From Albugo candida (taxonomy: Eukaryota > Oomycota > Peronosporomycetes > Albuginales): a stretch of DNA of 64,000 bases. This document shows positions 1-10,945 of the stretch, piece after piece. The notes beneath the pieces are model-generated. The model was not told where the DNA came from. It ran no database searches and saw nothing but the letters and a program-made list of their open reading frames with translations. The DNA lies in the NCBI GenBank assembly GCA_040437565.1, contig JBDOQK010000068.1, positions 62,001 through 126,000 of the forward strand. The letters are read 5' to 3'. The position numbers were made by a program, and so were the translations under genes. Each line of letters starts with the position of its first letter. Position 1 is the stretch's first letter.

Positions 1-46
1 TCGTTATAAACCCTAATTTGTAGTTATGTTTATCGCGCTGTTACAG

Positions 47-1012
47 GGTTACCACTTTGGCATGGCATCCAAATTCTCAACTACTTGTCACTGGAAGCAC
101 CGATCTCAAATGCCGTATATTCTCGGCACATATTGCTGAAGTTGATGAAATCTTGGATGTCGGCCCGTTCCCTTCAATTGGGCCTTTTGGAGAGATATTG
201 GCCGAATTTGATCATGCAAATGCTTGGATCAATTCTGTTGTGTGGTCTCCAGCTGGTGATCGCGTGGCCTTTGCCGGACACGGGTCTTCAGTGCATTTCG
301 TACATTTTGGAGTAGCTGGAGAACCTCCAACTATACAGGTATGTGATGATGTTCAAGAGCACACAATTACTGAATGATTGTCAATAGTCTATTCGTTTTC
401 GTCATCTCCCACTGAATACGCTCCTCTTTTTATCCAACGACGTCTTGGTTGGCGGAGGCTCCGACTTTAATGTATTGCTATTCTCATCTGATACGAATGG
501 ATTCTGGTATGTTGAAAATATTACCTGAAATGAAATCGAGTCACACTTTTTTCTCCAAGGTCATTGACCGATTTATTGGACAAAAAATCAAGCGATTCGG
601 CACCAAAGAGTGAAAAGGGAGGCTTCAATGCAGGTATGCTTATGATGCTATGTATCGTCATGGAGATCTTATCTTTGGTATAGCTCGGAGTATGTGGGAG
701 AGCAAAGTTGTTCGTGGCCAAAGTTCAGAAGCGACACAGCAGGACAAAGGAATGCTTTGGACGTGAGTATTTTAATTTCAACGATGGAGCGAGTATTGAA
801 ATATATAAAATAGGAAACATGAGAGCGCGATCACCGATATCCGTCCGTATTCTTTGGAGAAGAAGAGCATTACTGAATTCTCGACCTCAGGTGCGCCACT
901 CATTTGCTATTACTTTGTTTTGTTTTGATATTTGGTGATAGCGCTCGACGGAAAAATCGTCTTGTGGAAACTTGACGATCTGTCTATTAATATGTCGAAA
1001 TTGAATCTGTAG
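47..1012 (+). CDS. ARPC1: Arp2/3 complex subunit 1 (ARPC1), C-terminal part
   Basis: WD40 beta-propeller subunit of the Arp2/3 complex, which nucleates branched actin in the cytoplasm. The 5' part lies outside the window; bases 1-46 read as intron ending in ttacag. Exons inferred: 47-338, 388-506, 560-633, 684-762, 814-890, 942-1012, all GT-AG, introns 49-53 nt, joined in frame. Diagnostic stretches are LAWHPNSQLLVTGSTD, INSVVWSPAGDRVAFAGH, the FLSNDVLVGGGSD blade, WTKHESAITDIRPY, and the terminal blade ALDGKIVLWKLDDL. The long insert between blades that reaches the complex is present (SLTDLLDKKSSDSAPKSEKGG). The stop is TAG at 1010-1012. The family match is strong; exact splice sites are inferred. 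Confidence 0.93.
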
Positions 1013-2854
1013 CGTGTAATTCAGAGCAACAGAAATCGATGCGTTATAATACAGAAACTTTTTTGTGATCGTGGACTTTATTGCCAACCAAACTTGAACA
1101 TTTTGTCCGGTACAAGCTGTCAAAATGCTAGTCGTGAGACCTGTTATATCTATAATAGGCTACAATGGACAGTAGTTACTCAGTTTCTTTATGCAAGAAT
1201 TGATTTTTGAGCAAAGCCACGCTTTCTTTGCCAAATTACTCTTTCCGAAGGAGATACTTTTCAGGCTTGTTGTGGCCCCATCGCATACGCTTTGAGGTAT
1301 CACTATTGTTCCCATTAAGTTGTTGAATAAAGTTATCATTCGTGGGAAGAATGAATACCTTTGTTTTGACTGAATGATCAATGAGAAAAGTGATAGACAT
1401 GGTTGCATACCTTAGTTTCTATAAGTGCGTTTGTATTTGCTTAAGCTTCGATTTACATTGTATCAATGAAGCGTGTCTATGTCTCATTCTGTCCAGAGCA
1501 TATCTTGCAACAACTGGGCGATGATAAGCTCTGAAGTAGCGATTAATAGCAGCAATACACAGCACATAATATCAAGTACGGTAAGATATAGGGAGTCAGG
1601 GAGAATACTGCTGTATTTGATGAAGAAGGTAGACTATTTGTCTAGAAAGAATGCGGCAATCATCAATTGCTTTTTGTTGACCCTGATTGTCCAGATTGAT
1701 GGTTCTGAAGCAGCAATTGTTTTCGATATATTTTCCAGTTATAGTGGGTAGTTTGTCACTTGCACCTTTATTCGCATTAGTAAGAAAACGACCTTAATTT
1801 CTTACGATTTCCCAGTGGCGAGCTTTTCACCATAAAATAAGGGTACCTCCACTTAAATTGGTTGAACCGTTCACTTTATACTCGAGAATTATGCTTGAAG
1901 TGTAACTCATAAAAACATTCTCTTCTGTTTGATGATAGCTTCGAAGATCGGATTTTTCTTCGATGAAGATAATAAAGCATTGACTAGGTGCTCTTCAAAT
2001 CGGGTAACTTGATTTTTATGAAGCTTTGGATTTGATTTTACAATACGCCAAACAATCGAATATGACATCATGAAAGCTGATGTTGGTTATAGCGAGATTT
2101 TTATTTCTTGTTTTTTAGCTTCGATTTTGATCTGTAACCGTATTCAATCTAGATCCTTCTACATCTACGGGTTATATCGCATGTTATGCCTTCTTTTTGC
2201 AACGCAGGTAATCGCCATTCGGCAGCATATATAATAAACGTTTTAAATGCTGATGGTGTGACCCACAACAATGTCGCAATGGAGCCGTTTACGTTTCCAG
2301 GGTACGCTTTCAAGCGGAATTTCCTTGCCAAATCTCTAAGCTATACAAAACTCTCATCTTGATCCAATCTGAAAGCTACACCTTTCACCACTTTTACTGT
2401 ATCTAATCACCATTTCCACTTAATGTAAGATTTTGACAGAAAATACGTTGCACTACACCTTCCAATATTGTGTGGATAATTTCTTGGTGATAGTATTAAA
2501 ATACAGATCTGCATTCTAAATATAGCCACAGACTGCATTAAGTTAAGAAAGCGATAGAATTCAAATGTGAGAGAAGCTGTTGGAAGCAAACTCCTGCTAT
2601 GTCATCGCTCTTATAAACTTCGCGTCAATGATTTGTCACTTGGTAATAGTAACCCAAGTCGTATAGTCCCACTCCTTATATGACGTATCACCTTTTCTGC
2701 TACAATCCAACGAATCCTAGTACAGCAGAAAACGACGGAAGTGATGTATACGTTCCGCATTTTCTTCGCAATCTTTCTATAATCAATCGATAACTGAAAT
2801 GTTGCACTACTCTCACATTTGTTTCTGCTCATTCCAAAACTACTTGCTTTTTCA
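1013..2854. other. Gene-poor stretch, no gene recognised
   Basis: About 1.8 kb of AT-rich sequence between ARPC1 and the secreted phosphatase-like gene. Open frames on both strands are short (under 95 codons), have no recognisable family features, and do not join across plausible introns. It presumably holds the ARPC1 3' end and the promoter of the following gene. No repeat was recognised. Confidence 0.6.
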
Positions 2855-4472
2855 ATGATTACTCTACTCACCATTCCTTTCATTGTTTTTCAGCATTGTG
2901 TAACGGGGTCTCCATCCTCGGACAACCAACGATTTTCAGTAGAACCAAACTTGATCAGAAACGGGTTTGAAGAATGGCTGGATCCCCGCTGTCCGATTGA
3001 TCTAGACGAAAAGAAGCAAATGTATCGGAATCAGCGATGCATCCTCACGAGACATGAGAGCGATTTTGTACCATTGCAACATATGAAGGATGAAGTCGGG
3101 CACAACAATGAAAGATTTCCGTTGTTGACGTATCATTGTCGCGGTGATGAAATCACTTTCGTTGCAATCGGAAACGCAGGTATCCCTGGCTTTGCAAAGT
3201 TCAATCGGGATAAAAAGCGAGTTAGTACCAACATCAACCCAATCCATGGTCAGATTGGAAAGGATGTGTCTCGTATAAGCAAAAAGCATGGTGCGCATTT
3301 CGCTCTTTTAGTTGGAAATAACTTTTACGACGGAGTTGAGAACGTAGAGGACCCACAATGGGAGACGGTATGGGCGAAACGTTTCAATGTCGAGGAATTG
3401 GATATTCCGTTTTTTGTAGTCAACGGGAATCGTGAGAGGATGAACAACAATACGGCCACAGGATGCTACAGTGTGCATGGAGCTCACGAAAAGCACTGGA
3501 TCTTGCCCGATTTGGCATATTCGGTCAATGTATTGAATGACGTAGGCGGTTTTAAGATGTTATTCACTGAAACCGAGGTAGAAGCGGACGAAATAATATA
3601 TGGGAAATCAAAACGGAAGAAAGAAAGACTAGCAAAGAGCCACTGGAGTTCCGATTCCATAAGTAGACGGGGAACTTCACCGTACCTCCAGCAGCAGCAT
3701 ATGTCTCCTGATATAGCTTGGATCAAGTATCAGCAACAGTTGTACAAGTCATTAGGAATAAGCAAGGATCCGCATGTTATCATGGTCGGATATCGACACT
3801 TGTATTCGGCGTTGGAAGGTCATACTCAACGCTTTGTCACCAATCATGAAGTTGAAATATATATTGCTAATGATTACGTTCAAAATGGCAAAGTGACTAC
3901 CTTATCTCGTGAAGTAATGTACCATAGTTACATCAGTGGAGATGTGGCCGGTTTGGAGTATTTCAAAGCCCATGATAATCGCGAATACTTTGGTGTTGGC
4001 GGGGGTGGAGGTGAGATTGTGAAGGATACAGCGGGAAGTACGGCGTCAATATGGAAGTGGCTGAGGTCGAAATGGTTGACATGCATGGAAGCGAAAAGCC
4101 AAGTACCTGAAGTAGAACATGGAGTTGAATATGCGAAACGCGCTTATGGCTTTGCGGTTTTTAAGTATCAATGGAAAGCTAACAAGAAGAAGGTCATGTA
4201 CTATGAATACGCTAAANNNNNNNNNNNNNNNNNNNNNNNNNNNNNNNNNNNNNNNNNNNNNNNNNNNNNNNNNNNNNNNNNNNNNNNNNNNNNNNNNNNN
4301 NNNNNNNNNNNNNNNNTTTGCGGTTTTTAAGTATCAATGGAAAGCTAACAAGAAGAAGGTCATGTACTATGAATACGCTAAAGAGGGAAGCACTTACAAG
4401 CTTCGAGAAGACCCGAAAACAATCGAAAGTGCGATATACAATCAGCCCGATGCTAAAAAAATCGAATCTTGA
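2855..4472 (+). CDS. Secreted metallophosphatase-like protein with lost metal ligands (predicted pseudoenzyme)
   Basis: Fold of the calcineurin-like / tartrate-resistant acid phosphatase group. ATG at 2855 starts a signal peptide (hydrophobic ITLLTIPFIVFQHCVTG). The family's five metal-binding blocks are all in place but altered: GDxG reads IGNAG, GDNFY reads GNNFY, GNHD reads GNRE, VGHxP reads VGYRH, and the last GHxH block is not present near YIANDYVQNG. Structural segments between them are well kept (DPQWETVWAKRF, YSVHGAHEKHWILPDLAYS, EADEIIYGKSKRKKERLAKS, SPDIAWIKYQQQLYKSLG). The frame is open throughout, so this is an intact gene and not debris. A gap near the 3' end is an assembly artefact: 4151-4216 equals 4317-4382, so the real reading passes from 4216 to 4383, giving about 483 residues. 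No intron is needed. Catalysis is unlikely; the role is unknown. Confidence 0.82.
4151..4382. repeat. Assembly gap (4217-4316) with 66 bp duplicated flanks
   Basis: 100 N flanked by identical 66 bp copies (4151-4216 and 4317-4382). This is an unmerged contig overlap inside the phosphatase-like gene; the true sequence carries one copy. Confidence 0.95.
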
Positions 4473-5061
4473 ATGCGTCATGAAGCTCGGAGGAACAAGT
4501 GATTGCTTAACAGAATATTGCGATGTTAGATACCCACAGCCTTCCTTAACATGATATCATAATCTGACTAGATATAAAATAAACTCCAACATATCTCATA
4601 TGTTCTGCATGGATGCAAGCTAGTATCTCGCACGCCGCTAGTCCATCAGCATCTCAATAATTCAATTATGATTATAATTGACCTCACTCCATCGAAGATA
4701 TCTACAATAACCTACAGCAAACAACATACATGGAAATACCGCTGACAGCTGATGATATAGTCGTCGACGATCCACTATTGGGGTTGTTTAAGCCCATACA
4801 ATGCAAGATTGTATCGGACAATCCAACAAGCATTTCCCCAATTTGTTGTCCGCTACATCAGGTGACATATAGCCATCCAACTAGGAATAGGATCCCATTG
4901 CACTTGCACTTGCCGCCTTTCACATCATGAATTACCACGAATTGACCACTATTCCTGTCATGAATGAGGTCTTACATCGCCAATTGAGCTCGTCTTATGT
5001 CTGAGAACTTGAGGTATTTTGTAGCTGCCAAAAAAAAATATCGCAATTTCCAAAAGTTAGC

Positions 5062-5169
5062 GTAGGGAGAAAATTTCTGTTCGAGAAGAGGCTGCTGCAG
5101 ACAGAAATGCAATCAATATTATATCTCAAAGAATCTTGCATCAGGAAACAATGCATGTTTTCTCCCTAC
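5062..5169. repeat. Small inverted repeat (12 bp arms)
   Basis: gtagggagaaaa at 5062-5073 is perfectly inverted as ttttctccctac at 5158-5169, about 84 bp apart. It could form a hairpin or be the ends of a tiny MITE. No target-site duplication is evident. A chance match is possible. Confidence 0.35.
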
Positions 5170-6795
5170 ACTAGTGTTTTTTTATTTGGTCGCTTCTCAT
5201 GGAATTTCACCCGACTACATCATAATTACCCTAATTCAGTCGACTAGATGAACAGACAAGATCGACGACTGATATTTAGCTGGGAATCTACACACATATT
5301 GAGCTGAAGTGCTCCGCATGTGCTCCATGGATTCTGCCATCAATTTTTTAGTATGAATGGAATCATTTCGGTCGAACTGAAGCGAGTTGAGATGCTGTCC
5401 TGCTCCTCTCATCTAGCGAAATTTATATCCATTGCGGCGGATACATGTCTTAGTCCAAGATGGATTAGCTGATTCAGCCTCTGAGCTACCGAAATCTTTC
5501 ATTACGCCACTCTTATCATACAAAAATTAAGGACTTTTTATGGGCTAGATTTCACGGTACCATGTTCCTTGGTAACAATCTAATTGATACGCGACGACAC
5601 GAAGTAGCTAGATAATGAAATGAGAATGGGTTTCCTATGCTTCACGTAATGATAAAAAACGGTTGCGTCTGGCATTATGATCCATCAAACCATTAAATTG
5701 TTGAAGAATCATTTCGGAAAATGTCGGTAGTGACTAATGTCATTATCGCGATATTGAGCCGAAGCAGCATAATATAACACGCTGAGAAGATTGGGCTCAA
5801 GCGGTTGTCTTGTTTGATATTTTATAATCACTTGCATCAATTTTGTCCATTTCGGACTTCCAAGTTTCTCAGTTCCAAGACTCGAAGTCGTTGGTCACTT
5901 TTACAGCACCAACGTTGCGTACCTATTTATTCTGATTAGGTCGATCACTTAAGAATATTTGAATGATTGTAGTAAGCATCTCCATTGTTCCCGGTCGAGT
6001 ATCTAACTTGAACTAGCATGACTTCCTGCACTTCCGCATGCTATTCCAAACTTCTTCGGCTCCTCTAAAGGTCATTTTGAATATTTTCCTGACGTGCAGA
6101 TGTCAGACATACGTTTATGTGGCAATGTCCCGCAAAAACGTTTTCAGCTGAATGATGGATTTGCCAACCACACCCAACTGTGAGAGAAGCGCATTGAATC
6201 ACCGGATGCGAGATGTGGTGAGGCCAAATGGTTCACAAACAATTGCTCACAAAAAAGCATTATTTCGTTGGCATTCACCGGTGCATCGTGAGTGAGAAGC
6301 CGCAAGAAATGGAGTATATAACTAAGAGTGTTCGTGCGAAGAAGTGTCATGACACCGCCACTGCGATTTGAGCCAGATACAGTGGGGTGCTGTCTATGCC
6401 ATTAAAGAAATATGTGTGTGCGTTTTTGAAGTGTAATAAAATTTGAACGACTCCAACTTCTTGTGATCGTACGAGTTGGCTCTCTTTCTACCAGTAGGAA
6501 AAAGTTTAGATATGATGTGGTCGATAGAAAGACGAAAGTTTTATGACTTTAGTTGATGTTCACTGAAAGGCAGAGCTGTTGTTCCACGTTGGAACGGCGG
6601 AGAGATTTAAGCACTTATGATCAAGCCGATAGTTATAATCCTCATCCAGAATCGCTTATTTGTAGGTGGAGAGTAAACATTTTCTCCAGAGCACAGCTAC
6701 GATATCATCACCTAGAGAGCCTTGCGGTCAACACTTCATTCCGACCACGCACAATGTAGTGATAGTAGCAATTCGACTTGCCCTCAACCCCAGTG

Positions 6796-7027
6796 ATCGC
6801 TTGTGGACTGGACTAGTTACAGCCCTGATTGCCATCTGAGAATTTTCTCCAGATACTACAGNNNNNNNNNNNNNNNNNNNNNNNNNNNNNNNNNNNNNNN
6901 NNNNNNNNNNNNNNNNNNNNNNNNNNNNNNNNNNNNNNNNNNNNNNNNNNNNNNNNNNNNNATCGCTTGTGGACTGGACTAGTTACAGCCCTGATTGCCA
7001 TCTGAGAATTTTCTCCAGATACTACAG
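6796..7027. repeat. Assembly gap (6862-6961) with 66 bp duplicated flanks
   Basis: 100 N flanked by identical 66 bp copies (6796-6861 and 6962-7027). Unmerged contig overlap in the gene-poor region. Confidence 0.95.
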
Positions 7028-7498
7028 CACGCTCAAGAGAAACTTTCACAACCTTCATCGTAAATGTAAAATCCTTAGCAAGATTGGATGGAGAAAAAGC
7101 TCTATGCAGCAAAGCAGATGTGATACTTTCAATGCGTTGTCCCACCCATGCATGCGAAAAGCATCTGGCTGTACAAACGGATGCTCGCATTGCTCATGTT
7201 CGCCAAAATGTACCAACTTGTCCGATTGATTTTTTCTGAGAAAAAATTGCACTCAAACGCGAATTTTAATCGTTTTGTGTCGTTCGCGTTAATACACGCA
7301 GCCTCTGGATGCCACAACCTATATTGACATACCTTCCTGACTGGTTTAGTCTGCTGAAAATTCAATGAACCAAGATTCACATAGCTCCACCAACAGTAGT
7401 AAAAGTTCCACTTGATATCAGGGAACGCTCGAAGGCAGCCTTAGAAAGCATTTTGTTGGAATAGTTCTGTTCGATATCGAAATCCCTATGACCAATCC

Positions 7499-7928
7499 AG
7501 CTGCATGGACGCATCGCTATCCTTCGTTTCTTAGGCATGATCAGTGGCCTCCATCTGCAGGGTTGCTTTTGTGATCAAGGGATTTATCCAAGAAAACGCT
7601 TTCTACTTTCGCTCCCACAATTTGCATCGGTGCTTCCATTCGCACGTCTATATATCGTGAGGCNNNNNNNNNNNNNNNNNNNNNNNNNNNNNNNNNNNNN
7701 NNNNNNNNNNNNNNNNNNNNNNNNNNNNNNNNNNNNNNNNNNNNNNNNNNNNNNNNNNNNNNNAGCTGCATGGACGCATCGCTATCCTTCGTTTCTTAGG
7801 CATGATCAGTGGCCTCCATCTGCAGGGTTGCTTTTGTGATCAAGGGATTTATCCAAGAAAACGCTTTCTACTTTCGCTCCCACAATTTGCATCGGTGCTT
7901 CCATTCGCACGTCTATATATCGTGAGGC
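7499..7928. repeat. Assembly gap (7664-7763) with 165 bp duplicated flanks
   Basis: 100 N flanked by identical 165 bp copies (7499-7663 and 7764-7928). Unmerged contig overlap. Confidence 0.95.
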
Positions 7929-9254
7929 ACCGCAAAAACCGCGGATAAATTTTATGTTGATCTGTGATGTATTTTTATTTGAACCTCTTGAATGGAATTT
8001 TGGCGACCAAATCCAAGCAATCAGTGTCACGTTGATATGAATAAGGTCACTTTCTTAAAGTTGAAGTATTCTATTCTCAAACAGGTTGAAGTTGCTTCCG
8101 TATGCGGTTGCTCGCATACTATTTAATTGAAACCAGCTATCGAGGGCATCTTGGATAGATAAAGTAGACTCTACATCATGAGCCTTTTTGTTGCAATTGT
8201 CCAATGTTAGTTGACACCCCAAGTTTTAGAGAGACATTCTGTCGTTCTTCCTCCACACCTCAAGCAAATATATCAAGTTTTCCAGAGTGTCGCACTCCTT
8301 AGATATAGTTTGTAAGAAGCATAGTCACTTTTTGTCACTGCTGCAATTTGAAAAAGTGATCGATCCACAAAAAGCGTTCAAAAAGCAAATTTCCGCAACT
8401 TCCCGCAAGAAAAACCAGAAGCTTCCTATTAGTAATACGGGCCATTCTAAACCAATCTTAAAAAGGTAATCGGAACCATCTGGAAAGGCCTTGCTGCTTC
8501 CAATTTCGATGCTGATGCCGAGTGTAGTTCGCTGGCATCAAGATAGAGAATGACTTCAAGATTGAAGGCCTCGCCTTGGGGACCTTATCGTGGTATTGCG
8601 CTGTCATGCGAGCGTTGCCTTTGCAAAAGAGCGCATCCGGCTTGATAAGTTCCGTCAAGATCAATCTTCTTTCCTTAGACAGCTGGACTGTCGTTCCAAC
8701 ATGCAGTAGGAACATGTATACCGGTGGCACCTGTCTGAAGTATTTGAATTTGACGGGGACACTCTCCACACACGGGTGAGGAGTTGTCAAATATCATGCA
8801 ATTAAGCAAAGCCAAGTGATTCATCAGAGCTTTCAACTCATTACGATCCAACGCTAATACTGTCAGCTTTTGTGAAAAGTGAAATGTCGATAGTCAAAGA
8901 AACCATTATTCTTGTGGAAGCGTTTGAGGATTTCCTTTTTGGAAGTAATTGTACGAGTGCAAGTGCCTGGAAACCTAGAATTCATCAATTCTCTACGTAC
9001 GATTGTTCTTCTCCATTCAATACATTCTAAATTGTAAACCAATATCAACACTGGACGGGGTCTCCCTTTTGCCAAGACAGATAGATACTGATAACAAAGA
9101 ACTAATCGCGAAGGTTATTTGGTCTCCGTTATCCGATAGAGCTAATAGGAACTTACTGCAATTATATAAAATATACTGCTGATTCGGCAAAATATCTTCC
9201 GATGGAGTGAGGCATATAGCCGATCTTCGTAGTCCTGCTATAGCGAAATCTTGA

Positions 9255-9700
9255 CAAGCTGTGAATGTTACGGTACGAGGATGCTACAGCATACCTTTTA
9301 CGGAGCACATACTAATAACTGAGTCTTGCCCGATTTGGTCTGTAAAAGTGATGGGGAGCTTTCTGACCCGCGACCGTTTAGGTTGTCATTCGCCAGTAAG
9401 GAAGCTGGATCCGAAGCAGTCACGTGTGGAAAACTATAGTACGGGGAAGTATAATGAATCGAGCGGGTCGAAGGGTTCCCTTTCACCATATTACGGTTAA
9501 TAAGGGAACTGCATATCCAGTGAGATCCTTTCAGCGTTTACGTGAGGCAACCCATCACTGCGATTACTTCCTTACGCGAAGGTGGAAAGACTCGTCGAGA
9601 ACGGGAATTCATGGAAATGGAAGAAAAGAAATTGATAATAAAGGTATTGTGGCTGAAGCCGACGATATGGTAGCGGTCACCAATAAGTTGCAGAAATTGT
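9255..9700 (+). pseudogene. Decayed relative of the secreted metallophosphatase-like gene
   Basis: Short landmarks of the 2855-4472 gene recur in the same order and orientation. They are ggatgctacag (GCYS) at about 9280, tcttgcccgatttgg (from WILPDLA) 34 bases later instead of 29, a tacggggaagta stretch resembling YGKSKRK, and a ttcaccatattac stretch resembling TSPYL. The reading frame shifts between landmarks, so no long frame remains. I infer a pseudogene from an old local duplication. The downstream limit is uncertain, and the similarity was judged by eye only. Confidence 0.45.
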
Positions 9701-10014
9701 TATGACTTTGCTGCATTCATGTGCAATGAAATATGAGGCACCAATAAGTTTAATCGAGTAGCAATCAAGAGCGTTAGGTTCCTTTGCATCGACACGATCC
9801 CGTCTAGCTGTCTCAGCGATAATATGGACTCTGCTTGTCATTTCACCGGTTGCATTCCTCTTTGGGGTCTGACTGCGTAATCACAGCTGAATGCAAAAAC
9901 AGCAATGATGTGAGTAAACCTTTCTATTGCTTAGTTTCCATATGATCTAATCCCAGCGGAGCCGATGAAAATATTAAAACTGATTGCGGCGTTCCTTTGC
10001 TGTATAATACAAAA
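9701..10014. other. Intergenic, nothing recognised
   Basis: About 310 bp between the pseudogene remnant and the 3' end of SmD3. No open frame or repeat of note. Confidence 0.5.
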
Positions 10015-10522
10015 TCAAAAGATCGTTAATGTCAGCCACGCTAAGAAATGAGGAAGCTGTCGGAATGAACCTTTTCGAATGATAGCAGCAGCTTGTCCCC
10101 TGGGACCTGCTCCTCCTGGTCCGCCTTGACCGAGTGAAGGGATTACGCCTTTATGCTTCTTCCACAACTTGACTCGCTTGAACATGGGCGCGTGCTTGAG
10201 CGTACAGACAGATAAACGTTAAGGAACTGAATACTCATAATCAACCAAAAATATGAAAAGGTTGCAAAGAAGGATATATGTCTGGGAAAACGATAAACAG
10301 AATTTGACTGCCACGAACGTATACAAGTTCAACATGTGTTGTATTGCCATTGATGTCCGTTCGTATAGCTTCTTTGAGAACGCAGTTCATATTATCTTCT
10401 GTTTCCTCTAGGTATCCGCGGTAAATCTCTCCCGACTTCATCTCAATCGATACAGTTGTGCCTTCGCCATCATGCAATAAAATCGTTGGAATACCAACGC
10501 CGCGTTTTCCAGTGACCGCCAT
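10015..10522 (-). CDS. SNRPD3: Small nuclear ribonucleoprotein SmD3
   Basis: Core Sm-ring protein of the U1, U2, U4 and U5 spliceosomal snRNPs. Two exons: 10522-10278 and 10201-10015, joined to 143 residues. Sm1 and Sm2 motifs are clear: VGIPTILLHDGEGTTVSIEM, KSGEIYRGYLEETEDNMNC, ELVYVRGSQILFIVFPDM, then LKHAPMFKRVKLWKKHKG. The ATG at 10522 gives MAVTGKRGVGIP; an in-frame extension upstream is probably 5' UTR. The tail is short and glycine-rich (GQGGPGGAGPRGQ) rather than a long RG tail. The exons join in register only through an AT-AC intron (10277-10202). The product is certain; the start is likely. Confidence 0.95.
10202..10277 (-). other. U12-type AT-AC intron in SmD3 (76 nt)
   Basis: Read on the minus strand, the intron begins ATATCCTT (10277-10270) and ends GTAC (10205-10202). 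It contains TTCCTTAAC at 10226-10218, whose second A lies 17 nt from the 3' end. These match the U12-type donor, branch-site and terminal consensus. Splicing here restores FPD-M-LKHAPMF exactly; no GT-AG pair does so. Confidence 0.88.
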
Positions 10523-10945
10523 AAGCAAACGAGGAATAACATATATAGCACCTATCCCAGCTTCTATTCGCAAACAGCGTGCTATATATTATTCATTTAC
10601 ATATCCAGCGTCATGCTTCTCTATCTAGCCAGTATTATCCTCATATNNNNNNNNNNNNNNNNNNNNNNNNNNNNNNNNNNNNNNNNNNNNNNNNNNNNNN
10701 NNNNNNNNNNNNNNNNNNNNNNNNNNNNNNNNNNNNNNNNNNNNNNTTGTTCCCGCCACTAAACTTCAACTTCAACTCGCTGCTTCCGCGACAAACACTC
10801 TGTCGTTTCCAGAGAAATGAGTGCAACAAAATCCCACTTTTTGCACATCAATTCATCTAAACATTCCTTCCAGTCGCCACCGATCACTCGACGCGTGTGT
10901 CTATTATAAGACCTTCAGATCTATCCAGAACGCGTTGAATTGAGT
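10523..10945. other. Divergent intergenic region with a true assembly gap
   Basis: Region between SmD3 (minus) and the TPR gene (plus), with 100 N at 10647-10746. The bases on the two sides of this gap do not repeat each other, so unlike most gaps here it probably hides unknown sequence. The promoters of both genes presumably lie here. Confidence 0.6.

Larger units (their letters stand above)
4473..9250. other. Long gene-poor region without a recognisable gene
   Basis: About 4.8 kb (two gaps included) between the phosphatase-like gene and its decayed relative. Small open frames exist on both strands but none has recognisable domains, a convincing exon chain or coding-like composition. The minus-strand frames around 6813-7380 and 7806-8030, and the frames around 8458-9075, are somewhat longer and could be eroded mobile-element or gene remnants, but I could not match them to a family. 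Confidence 0.55.

Noticed and set aside
7055-7380. Copia-like retroelement remnant (LWHPEAAC-like reading on the minus strand)
   Set aside because: Only a weak, frame-shifted resemblance to a GAG-pre-integrase pattern; no LTRs or further domains in order.
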